From assembly GCF_031877795.1 (NCBI RefSeq), contig NC_133935.1:50907330-50971329 (forward strand): DNA of 64,000 nt. Reading direction: 5' to 3'. Both the position numbers and the translations under genes were made by a program. This DNA comes from Strix aluco. Its lineage: Eukaryota > Chordata > Aves > Strigiformes > Strigidae. The notes under the pieces were generated by a model, which worked only from the letters and a program-made list of their open reading frames with translations, did not search any database and was not told where the DNA came from. This document shows positions 27,583 through 62,659 of this stretch, piece after piece (positions within the stretch are counted from its first letter, which is position 1; the number at the start of each line of letters is the position of its first letter).

Positions 27583-28330
27583 CGCCCGCGGCGGCTTCCC
27601 CCGCCGGTCGCCCGGGGCCGCCGCCACGCGGAGCGGGGTGCGCCGGCCGCCTCTCCCCGCGGAGCGGCCGGGGCAGGCGGCGGTTGACGCCTCACGCACA
27701 TGACACCGGCGGGCGAGGGGAGCGGGGAGGCGGCGGCGGCGGCGTGGGGGGAGCGTGCTGCACCGCACCGCACCGCGCCCGCGTTCTCCCCCGGCCGGGC
27801 GGCCGCCGCCGGCCTCCGCAGCGCCGCTTCCCGCGTCCTCTCACCGCGAAACGCCTCGGGCAGGAACAACCACAGCCGGGGGCTCTGAGACGCTCCCGCC
27901 CCGCCGGCCGCCTGCCCCTTGGCCCGCCGCCGCTGTAGGTAGCTGCTGTAACCAGCACCTTCACCGGCCGTTTTCGAGGCGTGCACTAACTGTGTATTAC
28001 AAACAGGAGGGGTGAAGCGTTTCCAGGAGGTACATTTTACTAACCGTAGATAAAACACTTAAGACCGACTAATACACGGCTTGTGGCGACTTTGTTTTTT
28101 TTGTTTCCCAAGCTGAAGTTTCCACAGGAAGCGTTTTCTTTGGCAGCAGGTGAGAAGCCGTCAGCTCCGCCCGCAGCGGAAAGGCAGCGAGCGGCGGCCG
28201 GGGCGGGGGCACAGGGCGCGCCCCGGCCCCGCCGATCGCCCCGCCGAGCCCAGCCTCCCTTGCTGTAGCAGGCTGGCGAGTCACAGCACCGTAAGCAAGG
28301 TAAAGCCCGAATCTCTCAAATGTAGGGCTT

Positions 28331-31300
28331 CGGAAAACATCATCAGAGAGCCTGGTGGTATGTCTGGCCGTCACGTCTCCTAGGCGTTAGGAACACAGTC
28401 CATTTTAATGCAGCCTTGCACAGATTTTAAGTGGTATAAAGTGGGATGTAGCCCGGCTGTAACGCGTTTTCAGGCTATGGAGACAAAGGATTTATGAACA
28501 ATTCATCTGCGCATTTACACGGAGGGTTCCAAGGAAATAAAGTGCAAAAAAAAGTGAAGTCTTTCATCTGATTTCTTTAAAGCACTCCCGTCCGCTTAAA
28601 TCTGGAACTGCTGTAGAGCACCCATGGCTGTCACCACGGGAGCAGCAATACGACTGTACCAGCACCATCTTCTTTCACCGTGAGTTAGCAAATGTGCCTG
28701 CCAAGCACAGCCAGCGGCGCAGCAGTGGGGTGCCAAGCTGGGCTCTCCCCAGCACGGCGCAGGCCTACGTGGCCCAATGCGCTTGCCCATGACCAGCTCT
28801 GCCATTGCCAACAAACCCCACACTGTAGGGCATGAACAGACTCTGGTGATGCACTCCAGTAGGTTCTGATTAAAACGATCTGCCTAAGTTACATAAAGCA
28901 GCTAGTCCTGGAAATGTTTCCTGAGACTAGGCAGCAGTGGCACAACCCATACCTTGAGGGGAAGGCTGCGGAAGCCCAGGTAGTCACAGACCGCACTGGA
29001 CACTTGTGTACGTTTTCAGGAACAGAGTGCAACTGAACAATTGCAGTATGCCTGGGTTTGTAGCACACCAGCAGCTCTACCTGTTGCTGTCACTCTCACT
29101 TGTCAACAGGAAGCAAAGTTCTCCAAAAGATGTGCATCTACAGCTACTGCTGGCTGGGCTTGTACCAGTGTCAAAACAGCGAACTCCACTGAGGGATACT
29201 ACCCCTACTACATTTTTTTGTGATCAGTGGAACGAATAATAAAAAAAAAAAAGCTGTTTAGACCACAGAAAAGGTCATGCAGCCTTGCCAATGGCAGAAT
29301 CAGCCACAAGAGCTCCCAACAGTGAACCTGCTCCTAAAACCCCTCTTCACCCGATACTGCTCAGTTCCCAGAACAATCTGTTTTGGCACTTGACTCTTTA
29401 CTTTTAGAAAGATTTTTCCAATCTCATAGCCTGGATTTTTGTTTCATGCACTAGCATTTATATTCATAATCTCTAATCGTTTCACCACAGACAGGGTGGT
29501 GAACACTGATCTTCTGTAACAGCCTTTAAATGACTGAAGACGTTTGCTCCCCCCTTCTTCCCATCATCTTTCAGCCAACCAACTCCCATTTTTTCCCAGT
29601 CCCCCGGAGGTGAGTTTTCCAGACTGCCACACTTTATTTCTCCCCTCACTTACCTTCCGGTGGCCAGTATCTTTTTTAATTTCTGTAAGCCAGTTTAAAA
29701 GTGCTCGTCCTTGGGCTGGTCACAGGTAAGCCAAGCCTGGAGCAGGTGGCCATCCCACTGATTTTCAGGTCCCTAGCTAGAAGCCAGCACTGGTTTAGCT
29801 AACAAATGTGACTAGACAAACCAATTATGCCTTACCCTGGAAAGGATTACACAGTAACAGCAGGCTATGCAACTACTTGGTAATAGTTCTGTGTTTAATT
29901 TTACCCAAAAAAGTTTATGCAGCTGCAGCATATTCCACATCTCCCCTCTTCTAGACTTGAAGCTTAACAAAACCCAAAAGTAATCTTTTCCGTTTAGCCT
30001 TTTTAATCCTTGCCATAGTATTATGTCCAAAATTATTCTGATTACCACTTCTGCAGTGTTTAACTAAATTAGTACTGATTGAGCTCCACCAGTGGACTGC
30101 TTCATACTAAGCAGAGACTAGGAATTTTGCCACCATTTCAGAGAACTAGCATTGTTCAGAACACACATCAGCGGAGTGCTTAAAAAATAAAAAGGATTAG
30201 TGGCTCTACCATATAGTGACTCTGTTTTACGGGACACTTTCTGGACAGCTGGCGAGCTAAGCTGCAGATTGCAGGCTTTGTATTGTACTTAGAAGGAAAT
30301 AAAAATTGTAATACTGAAATTAACAGAAAGTGAAATTATGGAAAGACACAGAAGTACACACTGCACAGTAAGTGGTTGATGATGTATTTATGCCATTAAG
30401 TCATTCACTCATGCATTTTCACAATTCCTATGAAGACAGGTTTGTTCAAGTAATAGATAATTAATATACTAAGCTAAACCCCCCAAAACAGTAAACCAGC
30501 TTCAGGAGGAAGAACCATATATTACTTTCTATTACTTCTTTTCGCAAATCAATAACATGACTGACAGTATCAGGACACTTCGTTTGAGTCAAAAATTGAT
30601 GGTACTATACGCTACACTTTGACTTGAGAAATGTATTTGCTTCATAAGAACGTAAATTATGAACTGAATACTTCAAGTTCCTTAGCTACTGCTTATTTAA
30701 AATTGCTTTAAAAAAAGAAATTTTAACAAGATTAAGATTACTGATGTATTTAGCAGCACTAAACCAGCAATGTTTAAAACAAACATAAAATATCTGTTTT
30801 CAGCCATGTAAAAGAATGCCGCACATACTTCATTATACAGACTATACTGTTACTACAATTAACTTTCTTTTTCAGATTGCTTCAGTATAAAGAAGTTGAA
30901 AATGATATATTCCAACTAATACTTGATTTCTTTCAAAATTTAAGAACCTCTGAAACAACAAAGTGTTACAGACATAACATTTGAAAAAATATACAATTTA
31001 TGCACAGTCTGAGAGTCCAATTCTTTTAACACTTGTTGCATGTGTTTTACTGACACTCAGTGAGACTGCGGACATGAACAAACAAATATATGAGCAGGCA
31101 TTAAAGCATTCCAGTTAGACATGATTCCAGTATTTTAGAACAAACAAGTTAAGAATGCCATGGCTAACCAAGTTGAAACATGTAGCAAACTGTTGTACTC
31201 CTTTTGCATAGCTAAATTTTTTGGGGGACAAAGCTTGCAAAGAAAGAAGCTGCTCATGTGGGTGTAAAAATATCTGAATTCCTTTTTAACATTTGTTTCT

Positions 31301-32761
31301 CACCAAGAACACTGCAAAGCAGGTCTCGGACATCAAGGCAGTGAATTTCCTCTTAACACTGAAAGTGTTCTATTCAAATATTTAAAAAACCCCCCAAAAA
31401 ACTGCAATGGAGAAGTTTTGTATTCTGACCTGGACAGATAAGCAGGGAATAAGCATCACAAAACTATCAGATGCTAGCACAGGTTACTGCTGTTTAGTTT
31501 ATACCTAAATGTTTCGCCATTAATTATGGAAAACTGTAAATACAGTTGGTCCACCTCTTCTTACAGATGTAATACAGCAATTAGAAGTGCTACTGGACAC
31601 CACTGAACATCCATGGCCCGACTTCCACAAGGAAAGAATGAGTCCTGCAATTATTTGCATGCTCTTTGTCTGAAACAAATAAGTACACCTGTAGTATCCA
31701 AACATAGTGAGGGATGCTTTCTGAGTTTTTGTTTGTTTTCTTCTTCTCTTTCTCCTCTCCTACATATTTTGGAGCAGACTTTTTCATTCTGCATCTCTGC
31801 AACCCAATCATACTAAAGTAGTACCTTCTGATACTGGAAAATAAATATATAGTCTTACTAAATTTTCCACCAAAATTTGATATCTCAGTCCTAAATCAGC
31901 AGTGGGTGTGGTCCCTTTTCAAGATCTAGACCAGTAACTTATTTTTCCAATATTCAGTTACCACTAAGGCATGATGCTATCTAATCTACTGACTGCCCAC
32001 AAATTCTCCTAATAACCAATTTTTTACCTTTTTTTAAAAATTATGCCTGCAAACAGGATTCTGAAAAAGCTGTTTTAAGAACCTGCTTCTCTTGTGGTGA
32101 GCAACAAGATTTCAGGGAGAATCTGAAAATGCTGTACTCTAAAAAAGGAATTTTTACATTCAGTCTGACAACCTGAAGTGCAAGACTTCCATATACAGAG
32201 AAGTCATATGATTACAGACAACATGGCACCAAATATGGAAAGGAACTTAAAAAATATTGTGGATTTGTTTTTTCAAGTAGAAGTGAACTAACAATTTGGA
32301 TGTGAAGGAAAGAGAAATGCATTTCCACTCTATCTGCGCTTTTAGTCCCTACTCACACTTATTTAAAAAGATCTCATTCAAAACAGTCTGTGATGATCAG
32401 TCATTCAGCTAGATTCTGAAATAACAGTGGTGGTTAAAAGAAATCCAAAACACCCTTTAAAGACTATTCATAATGTTTAGAGTTCTGCAAGTCCTCCTGC
32501 AATAAAGACTAAATTGCATTCTGAAAGAAAGGGCAATATTTGAAGCAAACAAACGTCAGTTTCATCAACAACACTTTTTCCTTTAGGACTTCGTCAGAGA
32601 TCCTCCCATGTGCTAAATTCCCTGCCGGGAGTAATTCTATCCTAACATTGACAAAAAAAGATATATATATATATATATTTCTTTTATATTTACATATTAT
32701 ACATATTTACATTTTTTTTTTAATACTACAGTTGTAGAGGGGAAAAAACCCTGGATAGAGA
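28331..32761. other. Intergenic spacer between TBK1 3' end and RASSF3 promoter
   Basis: About 4.4 kb of AT-rich sequence separates the two genes. Open frames here are short and unrecognised. The right part may include a longer TBK1 3'UTR if the signal at 32762 is not used. The (AT)9 microsatellite at 32661-32678 lies just outside, on the TBK1 side. Confidence 0.6.
32661..32678. repeat. (AT)9 microsatellite
   Basis: Nine AT dinucleotides in a row, just beyond the first candidate TBK1 polyadenylation signal. Confidence 0.9.
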
Positions 32762-32767
32762 TTTATT
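32762..32767 (-). terminator. TBK1: Candidate TBK1 polyadenylation signal
   Basis: AATAAA on the minus strand lies about 77 bases after the stop codon. An ATTAAA-like variant also occurs further on near 32720. Using the first signal would give a very short 3'UTR; mammalian TBK1 3'UTRs are longer, so a distal site is possible. An (AT)9 microsatellite lies at 32661-32678. Confidence 0.4.
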
Positions 32768-32843
32768 ATCTGTCTTTAAATGTCCCAACAGTATTTTTTT
32801 TCCTTTGAAAAAATTAACAAGTCCTCTTCAGGTCCTCTGAAAG

Positions 32844-55460
<22,617 letters not shown>

Positions 55461-55494
55461 CTTTGCTCTTTGTTTAGACAGTTTTATTTTTCAC

Positions 55495-58400
55495 CTTAAA
55501 AACAAAGATTAAATATATTGAATTATAATTAGTAAAAATACATGCAAGAGACTTATTTTAATTAGAAGGAAAAAAAAACCACCACAACTCCAAAGACATA
55601 CAGAAATAATTAAGAAAAATGAAGGAGAGGAATAGGAGGTGAAACAAAGAAACAAAAACAAGCTCAACAGTCAAAACTAACACCATAGACACATCACCTC
55701 TCTGCATTTAAGGTCTTTACTCCCCAAATTTTTGTTTGAAAAATCAACTGGAAAAGTGAAAGCTTCGTAATCCCTTTTGCATTGTACACCGGTGTTTAAA
55801 TGATACAGTAGCAAAAACTATAGGAAAGAGTTAAAACCACCTGAAAATAACCAAGACCTGTAATAGAATTCCATTATTTGGTATATATGCCAAAAATCAG
55901 ACATTAGAGATAATGGCAGTAATGTATACAGATCTTTTAGACCACATTGGCTCTGGAAGTTGCACTTAAGTACAACTGAAAAGGAACTGGACTAACTACT
56001 TACAAAAAACTATTTTTACATGAGCTAGATAAAAGTCAAATGTAACACAAGTATTTTCAGCTACTTGCTAGAACCACCAATTACTACTGAAAGAAATTAA
56101 GGGACATTTCTCTCATTTCTAGAATTTCACATTTGGTATGTCACATCTTTTCTAGAGAGACAGCCTGGCTTCCCTACCACCCTTCCTAAAATGTAAACTG
56201 TCAGATACTCAGGTCTTCACAGACTCAAAAGAAAGAAAAAAAAAGTTTGATTAAATCAAAATTATTAAAAAAACCCATTAGAACTGACATATTTTCCCCC
56301 TTACCAAAACAGCAGGAGCTGTAGGTGAATACCCTTACATTTTTGGTTTAAAGCACTGACTTTGCCATTAAATCTAGTGAAAGGCTCTGAGATCAAAGAT
56401 GTAGTTTCTTGGATCTAAAGAATATTAAGAGCAAAGTGGCAATTGGACCAGGGGAAGGTCCAACAGCAGCAGCCTTTCCTCACAGTCTGGCAGGGGTCCC
56501 TGCACCTGCTTGTGTTAACTGGCAAGAAACAGCTAACTGATACTCAAAAGAAACAAAAAAGCCTTTCCTGTAAGTACTGGAAGAAGAGGTACGACAGAAT
56601 TTCCTGTGCTTGTTTATTCAGAGAAGGTGGTTGCCACTTTTTGAGAGCTCCCTGGAGCACAAGGTGACACCACCAGAAGCCTCACAGTGTGCACCACAGG
56701 GGAGCGGAGGAAGCCGCACACTAGCCGCCGCAGCACAGATGGCCCATCCCGCCCCAGCAGCCACCTGAAGCACCCGCCGTTGCACTGCTCTTGGCCATAC
56801 CCATGCCGCAGAGAGACAGAAACTCTCTCATGAACACATTTCTCTATGCGTAGCGACTGCGGATTTCATACTTTCGATTTAGCTGTTGGCTCACATCGGA
56901 TGTGGAGTTTCTTGCAAAGCTGTCCCAAAACATCCAGGCAATGACACGTAGTGTACAGAAGGCAACGACAAAATGTGAAGACCTGACATTACTCTCAACT
57001 AAATTCAGAGTCATGCAGCAACACCATTTTTAAAATCTAGGCAAAATTCTTAATAGTGAGAGAAGGGAAGAAAGGTTTTATCTCAAATCTGAACTAAAAA
57101 AACCCACCAGCACACCTCAAACCCTTACAATTCTCACCTAACTCTGACAAGACAATTTGCAGCAGTAGAGTAAGATAACTTCTCCCAGCATTTTGTAGAT
57201 GCCCATGAGCTATCTATGATGCAGACACAGAAGGTAAGGAAGAAGTCTGTACGGAAGTAATGCATAGCTCACTCCACAAACCATTTGTAAAATTTCCAAA
57301 TTAAAAAATTCCTCATAATTCAAATCCTGCTTGTAACACGCCAGCTGGCACATTACCAGTAAACATGTATTTTGTAATTTATTTCAAAGCAACATTCATT
57401 AGACTCATACCAAGACACAGAAACATGATGAATCCTTTCTAAGCAGACAGCAAGTGTGCAGAAGGATTAAGTAAACATGGAGTTTCTTCTCTGATGTCTA
57501 TTCAAATACTAAAAATTTTAGCAGCCTATTAGAGACTGAATTATTATGTTGCCTGAAGTGATAAAGATGAGGTAGCTTATATATGAGATCATCTCTCTTC
57601 CTTTACCTTCTCACTTTCTAATTAAATTTGCATGAAGGTCAGTGGGTGGAAACAAACCAAAAGAAAAGTCTTTGACAGATGAGCTTGAATATCATTCAAT
57701 GGATTTAAAAAAACCCCCAACAAGTCACTAATGGGTTCTCAAGGTCTGGGTTTTTTCACTTGTAAAACTACAGACATAACTATGCCAGTATTAATCCCAG
57801 GGTACATACCCAGCACCAAACTAAAGTCAGTGTGGCACTATTACACCTTTTTTTGTCAAAATAGTATTTTTATAACAATAACAAAATATATACCCTAGCA
57901 GAGGCCACTTTTAAGGCATAAAGTCTCATTCACCTTTAATTTTAATCTTCAGATTATAATTTGATTCAATAATTTATATATGTTAGACCTCCTCTAATAC
58001 CTTCCCTTTGTTAGACTGATTCAAAACTGATCTTTGCTAAACACTCACCATGCCAAGTTTTCTTTTTATATCTTCCATTACCTTCCTAAATCAATTCACT
58101 AAGAGTTTCATATTAAAAAAATATGTTTCTCTAACTGTACAATTGGTCCTGTCACTAGATTTAATGCTGAACTTTCTATTTCGTCACATCTCATTTATGG
58201 TCATTAAGTCAGATACCAGACAAGCATGAAGTTCCTCATGTGTATCTAAAGGTATCTCTCCTACCAGCAATTTGATTTATTGTCCCCCATGACTCATGAG
58301 CATCTCAAGGGTTTGGAGGCTGCTTTTCAGTGGGTTTTTAAAAATGTTTTCTGCTTCTGGTGATGCTGCTACTTGCTTGTCAGCAGGGAGGATTGTAATA

Positions 58401-59289
58401 GAAAAAGACTGCATTGCTAATGTGATTTATTTTTTAAACTCCCAATGCTTTGAAGCAGGAGCACTGTCTGCTTCTAATACAAAGTTTGCTGTTACCTCAG
58501 GCACGTGGAATATGCACACAAAGCGGGTACTTCCCCTTTCGACCGCTGCAGTGTACAAGCTCACCAAGCAAGTAGGGACAGATGATGAAGTTAAAGTGAA
58601 GGCTCTTTCTGTCTACAGCCAAGATCCTATATACCACCAAAGCCGACAGGCAAGGTGCTGATGTTCCAAATAAATGCTACATTAGCATTAGACAGTCTGG
58701 TAAACAAGAAGGTTTTATATTTTTCTGTATGCCCTCTTTTAATGCTTAGAAAATAAGTTCCTCCCCCCAAAATCCCTGCTTCCTACTCCTGCTTTCTTCA
58801 TCTAACCTCCTTCCACGAGCTTCCAGTCCAACAGCCAGTATCAGAATTACCAAAATACCCTGCCCTGGGCCACACAAGGTGCTTGCCTGAACCCATACAA
58901 AGCAGAACACGCTCCCAAAGGCCCACAAAACAAAGGGCAAGCCTGGCTCCAGAGCCGCTCATCACCACCGCTCGTGGCGTTTCCAGTCCGTAAGGGGGCA
59001 AGTGGACTCGGCCCCTGTCAGGGACGGCAGCTCCTGGGAAGCTGTGGAGGGCCACAGCCTTGCCTGAGCGGCCCCGCCAGCCCCACGCTGGGAGGGCACT
59101 GTGCCGGAGCTCATCTCCACAACAGGACATCCTCCCAGAGGTAAAACTTTAACAACTTCTAGAACCACGAAGGTGATGCCGCTACCTGAGGAAAGCTTTA
59201 TACAAACCACTGGCAAACACACGCTTCGCTTGGCTTTTTTTTTTTTTTTCCCCCCTTCCAATTACTAAAGTAATTTTGACGGGTCGTAT
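55495..59289 (-). other. TBK1 intron 1
   Basis: AT-rich intronic sequence. It includes a moderately GC-rich patch at about 56440-56830 and one plus-strand open frame of 121 codons at 58296-58661 with no recognised homology. A T-run followed by C-run lies at about 59237-59255. I see no repeat family I can name. Confidence 0.6.
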
Positions 59290-59970
59290 CAACAGCGGCC
59301 TGCGACATTCACGGGGATAAAAGTCATCGAGAGCGGGGCAAGGGGCGAGCCCCGGGCACGCCGCAGAGGCCGCAGGCCGGCCACCGCCTCACCCAGCCCC
59401 GGCCGGGGGCCGCTCCGCGGAGCGGCCGGCACAGCCAGGCCCGCTGCTGCCTCGGGGAGGCTCCGCCGCCCGCCACCCTCCTCGGGAGTCGGCAGCTCCC
59501 GGTAAGGCCCCACCGCTGCCCCGGGAAACCGAAACCACCTCGCTCCGGCGGCGGCGCGAAGAGAAAGCGACTTCCTCCGCGGCGGCGGCGGCGGCGCCGC
59601 CAACACCCACCTCAGCTCAGCTGGACACGGCGGCCCCCCGCCCCGCCCCGCCCCGCCCCCCGACCCCAGCCCCACGCACCGAGCAGCCTCTCGCCCTGCC
59701 TGCCCACCGCCCCCGACGCTTCCGGCTTCCTGCCGCGGCGCTGGGGAGGCGGGGCGGCAGAAGCACCGCCTCGGCCGCCGGCACCGCCCGCCCGCCCCCG
59801 CCCGGAGGTGGTCGGTAGGAGGCTGAGGGGTGAGGGGCGGGCGGACGGGAGTCGCTGCCGCCCACTCTGTGGGGGGTGAGGGAGCGGCGGCGGCCCCTGA
59901 GGCGAGGGGCCGCGAAACAGGGAAGCATCTGGGAAACGTCGTGAAGTGGAAGTAGGATGTTCCTTTGGGA
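59290..59970 (-). promoter_or_regulatory. TBK1: TBK1 CpG-island promoter and untranslated exon 1
   Basis: This is a GC- and CpG-rich block about 4 kb upstream of the TBK1 start codon, where the noncoding first exon is expected. Five tandem CCCCG/CCCCC units at about 59636-59660 read as Sp1 GC boxes, and CTTCCGG at 59719-59725 is an ETS (GABP-type) site on the minus strand. A TATA box was not seen. Candidate exon 1 donors on the minus strand are GTGAGG near 59393 and GTGGGT near 59609. The exact transcription start cannot be fixed from sequence alone. Confidence 0.75.
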
Positions 59971-61597
59971 ATGGTCACTCAGGGTATTTTAGCTGGCGTG
60001 ATGTTCAAAACGAGCTCGGATCGGTTCCGGTGAGGATTTCCTTTTTTGCTGCGTAACCGCTCCGGCGGTGGTTTCGTTTCTTCGCTCCCCTCCTGATAAC
60101 ACCAAGGGCTTAAACAATGTCGTTAATACACCAATAACGGGCCCCTTTGTACAAGCTCCGTACAGACAAGGTAAGCAAGGCTCCGGGCCAAAGAGCGGCC
60201 CCTCCCCGGCTCAGCGTGGTACAGGCAGGAGCAGCAAGTCCGTGCGCGGAGGCAGCCTCGCAATGCAGTAATATAGGCATTAGACTCCCTGGAAATAGGC
60301 AGGTACTTAACATACGCATTAGACTCCCTGGAAATAAGCGGGTACTTCTCGGAAATTATATAAATACTCATTTTTGGAATGTATATAATGTGTGCTTTTT
60401 TCCTCGGTGTGCGTGTTAGGAGGAGGAATCCCCCCTGCACCCAGCGCTGCAATACACCAGTGTCGGCTTTCTAAACTATCGTTTGGTTTGGAGAGTTTTC
60501 TTGGTTACGATTTTCGGCAACCCTGAGGCAGGGCTGCCGGTCCTCCTCGGCCCGGTAACCATTAAACGGTACACTTCTCTGTGTGAACTCACCTCACTGA
60601 CTGCTTTTTCAAGCGATATCCAGGATAAATATTTCCCCACCCCGTGTAATTTCTCTCAGTTTCACACTTTTTAAACCTCACAAAGTCTTGGTATTTTTCA
60701 TACATTCATGTTCTCGCTTATTTTTTAATTAAATGTTTTAAAGCAAAATTCCTTGCTGATTTATCTTTTGCTCTTTTTTTTTTTTTTCTGTGCAGTAATA
60801 CTGTTTCAATAAATGGTCTGTGTAGCTTGTATAAGAAAAAATACCGATAACTTTATAATTTATGCATAATGTAATTTAAACATAATTGTACTGAGAAAAT
60901 AGCCAAAATAATTCCCCTCCGCCAAGACTCTCCTTTTTTTGACCCTCTGCATTTCCTGTTCGGAATTACCATCTTCCCAAATCTTTCGAGGAACTGACAC
61001 ATAAAGAGGGCAACCTTTTGTTTACAGACTTTGTTCATTGTTATTATCTTACCTTTTTCAAGCTTTATCACAAGTCTAAACTTCCGCTGGTTCAGCTTGT
61101 TACAGGGCACTAAGCTTGTACCAAAATTCTGCTTAGTGAAACTGATAATTTGACTTTGATATATTTTTTGCTGTTAATATAAAGACTTAATTTGTATTCC
61201 CCATTTGTTGGTGTCTGAACTTTATTTTGTGATGCTTCTGCATTATATATGTTCCCCGCCACATTTGTGTTCTGTCCTTGCATCTTTCAAAATGCTGCAG
61301 TGCTCCTCAGAAGTTACACGGTTTATTTTTGCTACCCTCTGCTCTGTACCTAGCTTTGCAAGTCTTTTTTTTTTTTTCATCAGGTGGACGGACACCCACG
61401 AGTCAGTTTTGTCTTCTTCAGAAATATTCATCAGATAGTTCATACGGATATTGGCAAAAGCCTTCTCAAAATTGGGAAAATGCCAGTGAACTTTTTTCTG
61501 TATCTTGAATGTGTACTTCCTTCCACTTCTGAATAAAACCAAGCTGTTGGCTCAGTATGTTGATGCTTTTTTGGAACTGGCCATTTTAAACTATAGT
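59971..61597. other. Region upstream of TBK1
   Basis: CpG-containing sequence up to about 60270 fades into AT-rich DNA. It holds the 39-bp tandem duplication at 60274-60351 and T-runs near 60772 and 61367. In mammals the 3' end of XPOT lies here on the same strand; I saw no XPOT coding sequence, though its 3'UTR could be present unrecognised. Confidence 0.5.
60274..60351. repeat. 39-bp tandem duplication
   Basis: Two adjacent copies share the core gcattagactccctggaaa (60277 and 60316), followed by a similar gcaggtactt/gcgggtactt stretch. The period is 39 bases with about five differences between copies. Confidence 0.85.
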
Positions 61598-61800
61598 CTC
61601 ATTCAGGCTGGACGGGACTTTGGGAGGTCTCTGGTCCAACCACCTGCTCAAAGCAGGGTCAGCGCTGACTTCAAACCAAGTTCCCCAGGACTTTGTTCGC
61701 TTAAGACCTAGAGTATCTGACCTCCAGTGTCACCCTGCCCCTGGGGCTGGCCACCAACTGCTCTCACTGCAGTCACCAGCCTGTGTGCTTTCCCCAGGTC
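61598..61800 (-). mobile_element. CR1 LINE 3' fragment
   Basis: The plus strand reads as the antisense of an avian CR1 3' end: 'ggctggacgggactttggga', 'ggtctctggtccaaccacct', 'gctcaaagcagggtcagc'. This is the standard landmark of bird CR1 copies. It is 5'-truncated and noncoding, and lies about 0.9 kb from the opposite-strand CR1 copy at the window end. Confidence 0.8.
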
Positions 61801-62659
61801 TTGAATCAATGAAGATGATTCATATGGTTTGCGTGATTCAAATTGTCCATTTTTTTAGGGTATATTTGTAACATAATCAGTGATTCTTATGCAAAGAAGA
61901 GCCTAGCTAGCCTTTAAATGTTTCACAGTATGAATCACGGGAAAATAGTATGTTGAGTATAAGAATGGGAAAACCAAAAAGGAAAGTGTCATAACTGTTT
62001 CACTCTAGAAATTTTTAGTTTGCTTCCTTCCACTTCTTTTCAGTGTATTAGTAAAACTTTTGGTACTCCTCACATCTCTTGTGAGGATTCTCACTCACAT
62101 TCACAAATTCAGCAGTCTGTAGCTCTGTATTATTACATCTCATTGTCCAAACAATATAGCTATAGGAATTGCAGCTAAAGCTGGCATGTTGCATACAGTC
62201 CTCTTACACATGTAGCTGTGAATGCCAGAACTCAAAAAAGAAAAAGATGCTATGGAAAAAAAGTCAAACTGAGCATAGTCAAACAGAGCTGAGAGCATTA
62301 AAACAAGCAAAATACAGTATCTTCTTCTAATCTTTTTCTTGGGACCCTCTGTGCAACCTAGCAACAATGAGATAAGAACAGGGGAGACTGGAAATCAAAC
62401 ACAGTAGATACTTGCCAAGAAAAAACATATGACTGAATTACTTGATTTTTAAAAATTTTGAGTGAGAAATTGCATCTCACCAACCTTACCAAAAGGACAA
62501 CCACTAACTTTACCAGTAAGTCAGGTGGGAACAGTAATTCTAGAAACTCCTAAGCAAGTTAAACATTGTTTTTCATTAACAAATTTTCTAAAGAAAACCA
62601 AAGCTTTTGAACCATTTATTCTTATAGTCAAATTCCTTTCTATATTTGATTTAAATATT
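61801..62659. other. AT-rich spacer between two CR1 copies
   Basis: About 860 bases with no gene or named repeat. Short open frames on both strands are unrecognised. Confidence 0.6.

Larger units (their letters stand above)
26880..28330 (-). promoter_or_regulatory. RASSF3: RASSF3 CpG-island promoter
   Basis: CpG density and GC content rise sharply from about 26880 to 27990, with a second GC-rich block at about 28160-28260 containing GGGGCGGGG-type Sp1 sites. The RASSF3 coding exon sits inside. Many long open frames overlap here on both strands, as expected from GC-rich sequence with few stop codons; I do not treat them as genes. The transcription start is probably between 27600 and 28330 on the minus strand. 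Divergent transcription is possible but not shown. Confidence 0.8.

Noticed and set aside
26790..28058. Long overlapping open frames on both strands (up to 382 codons)
   Set aside because: They lie in the CpG island, where stop codons are rare. Their Arg/Pro/Ala-rich translations look like GC artefacts, and only the short RASSF-like segment at 27357-27582 has recognisable motifs and a splice donor.
59289..59978. 229-codon minus-strand open frame in the TBK1 promoter
   Set aside because: Pro/Ala/Arg-rich translation of a CpG island with no known domain. TBK1 translation starts in exon 2 with an in-frame stop just upstream.
59971..62659. XPOT 3' exons expected by synteny
   Set aside because: No translation resembling the exportin-t C-terminus was found on the minus strand; only an unrecognised 3'UTR could be present.
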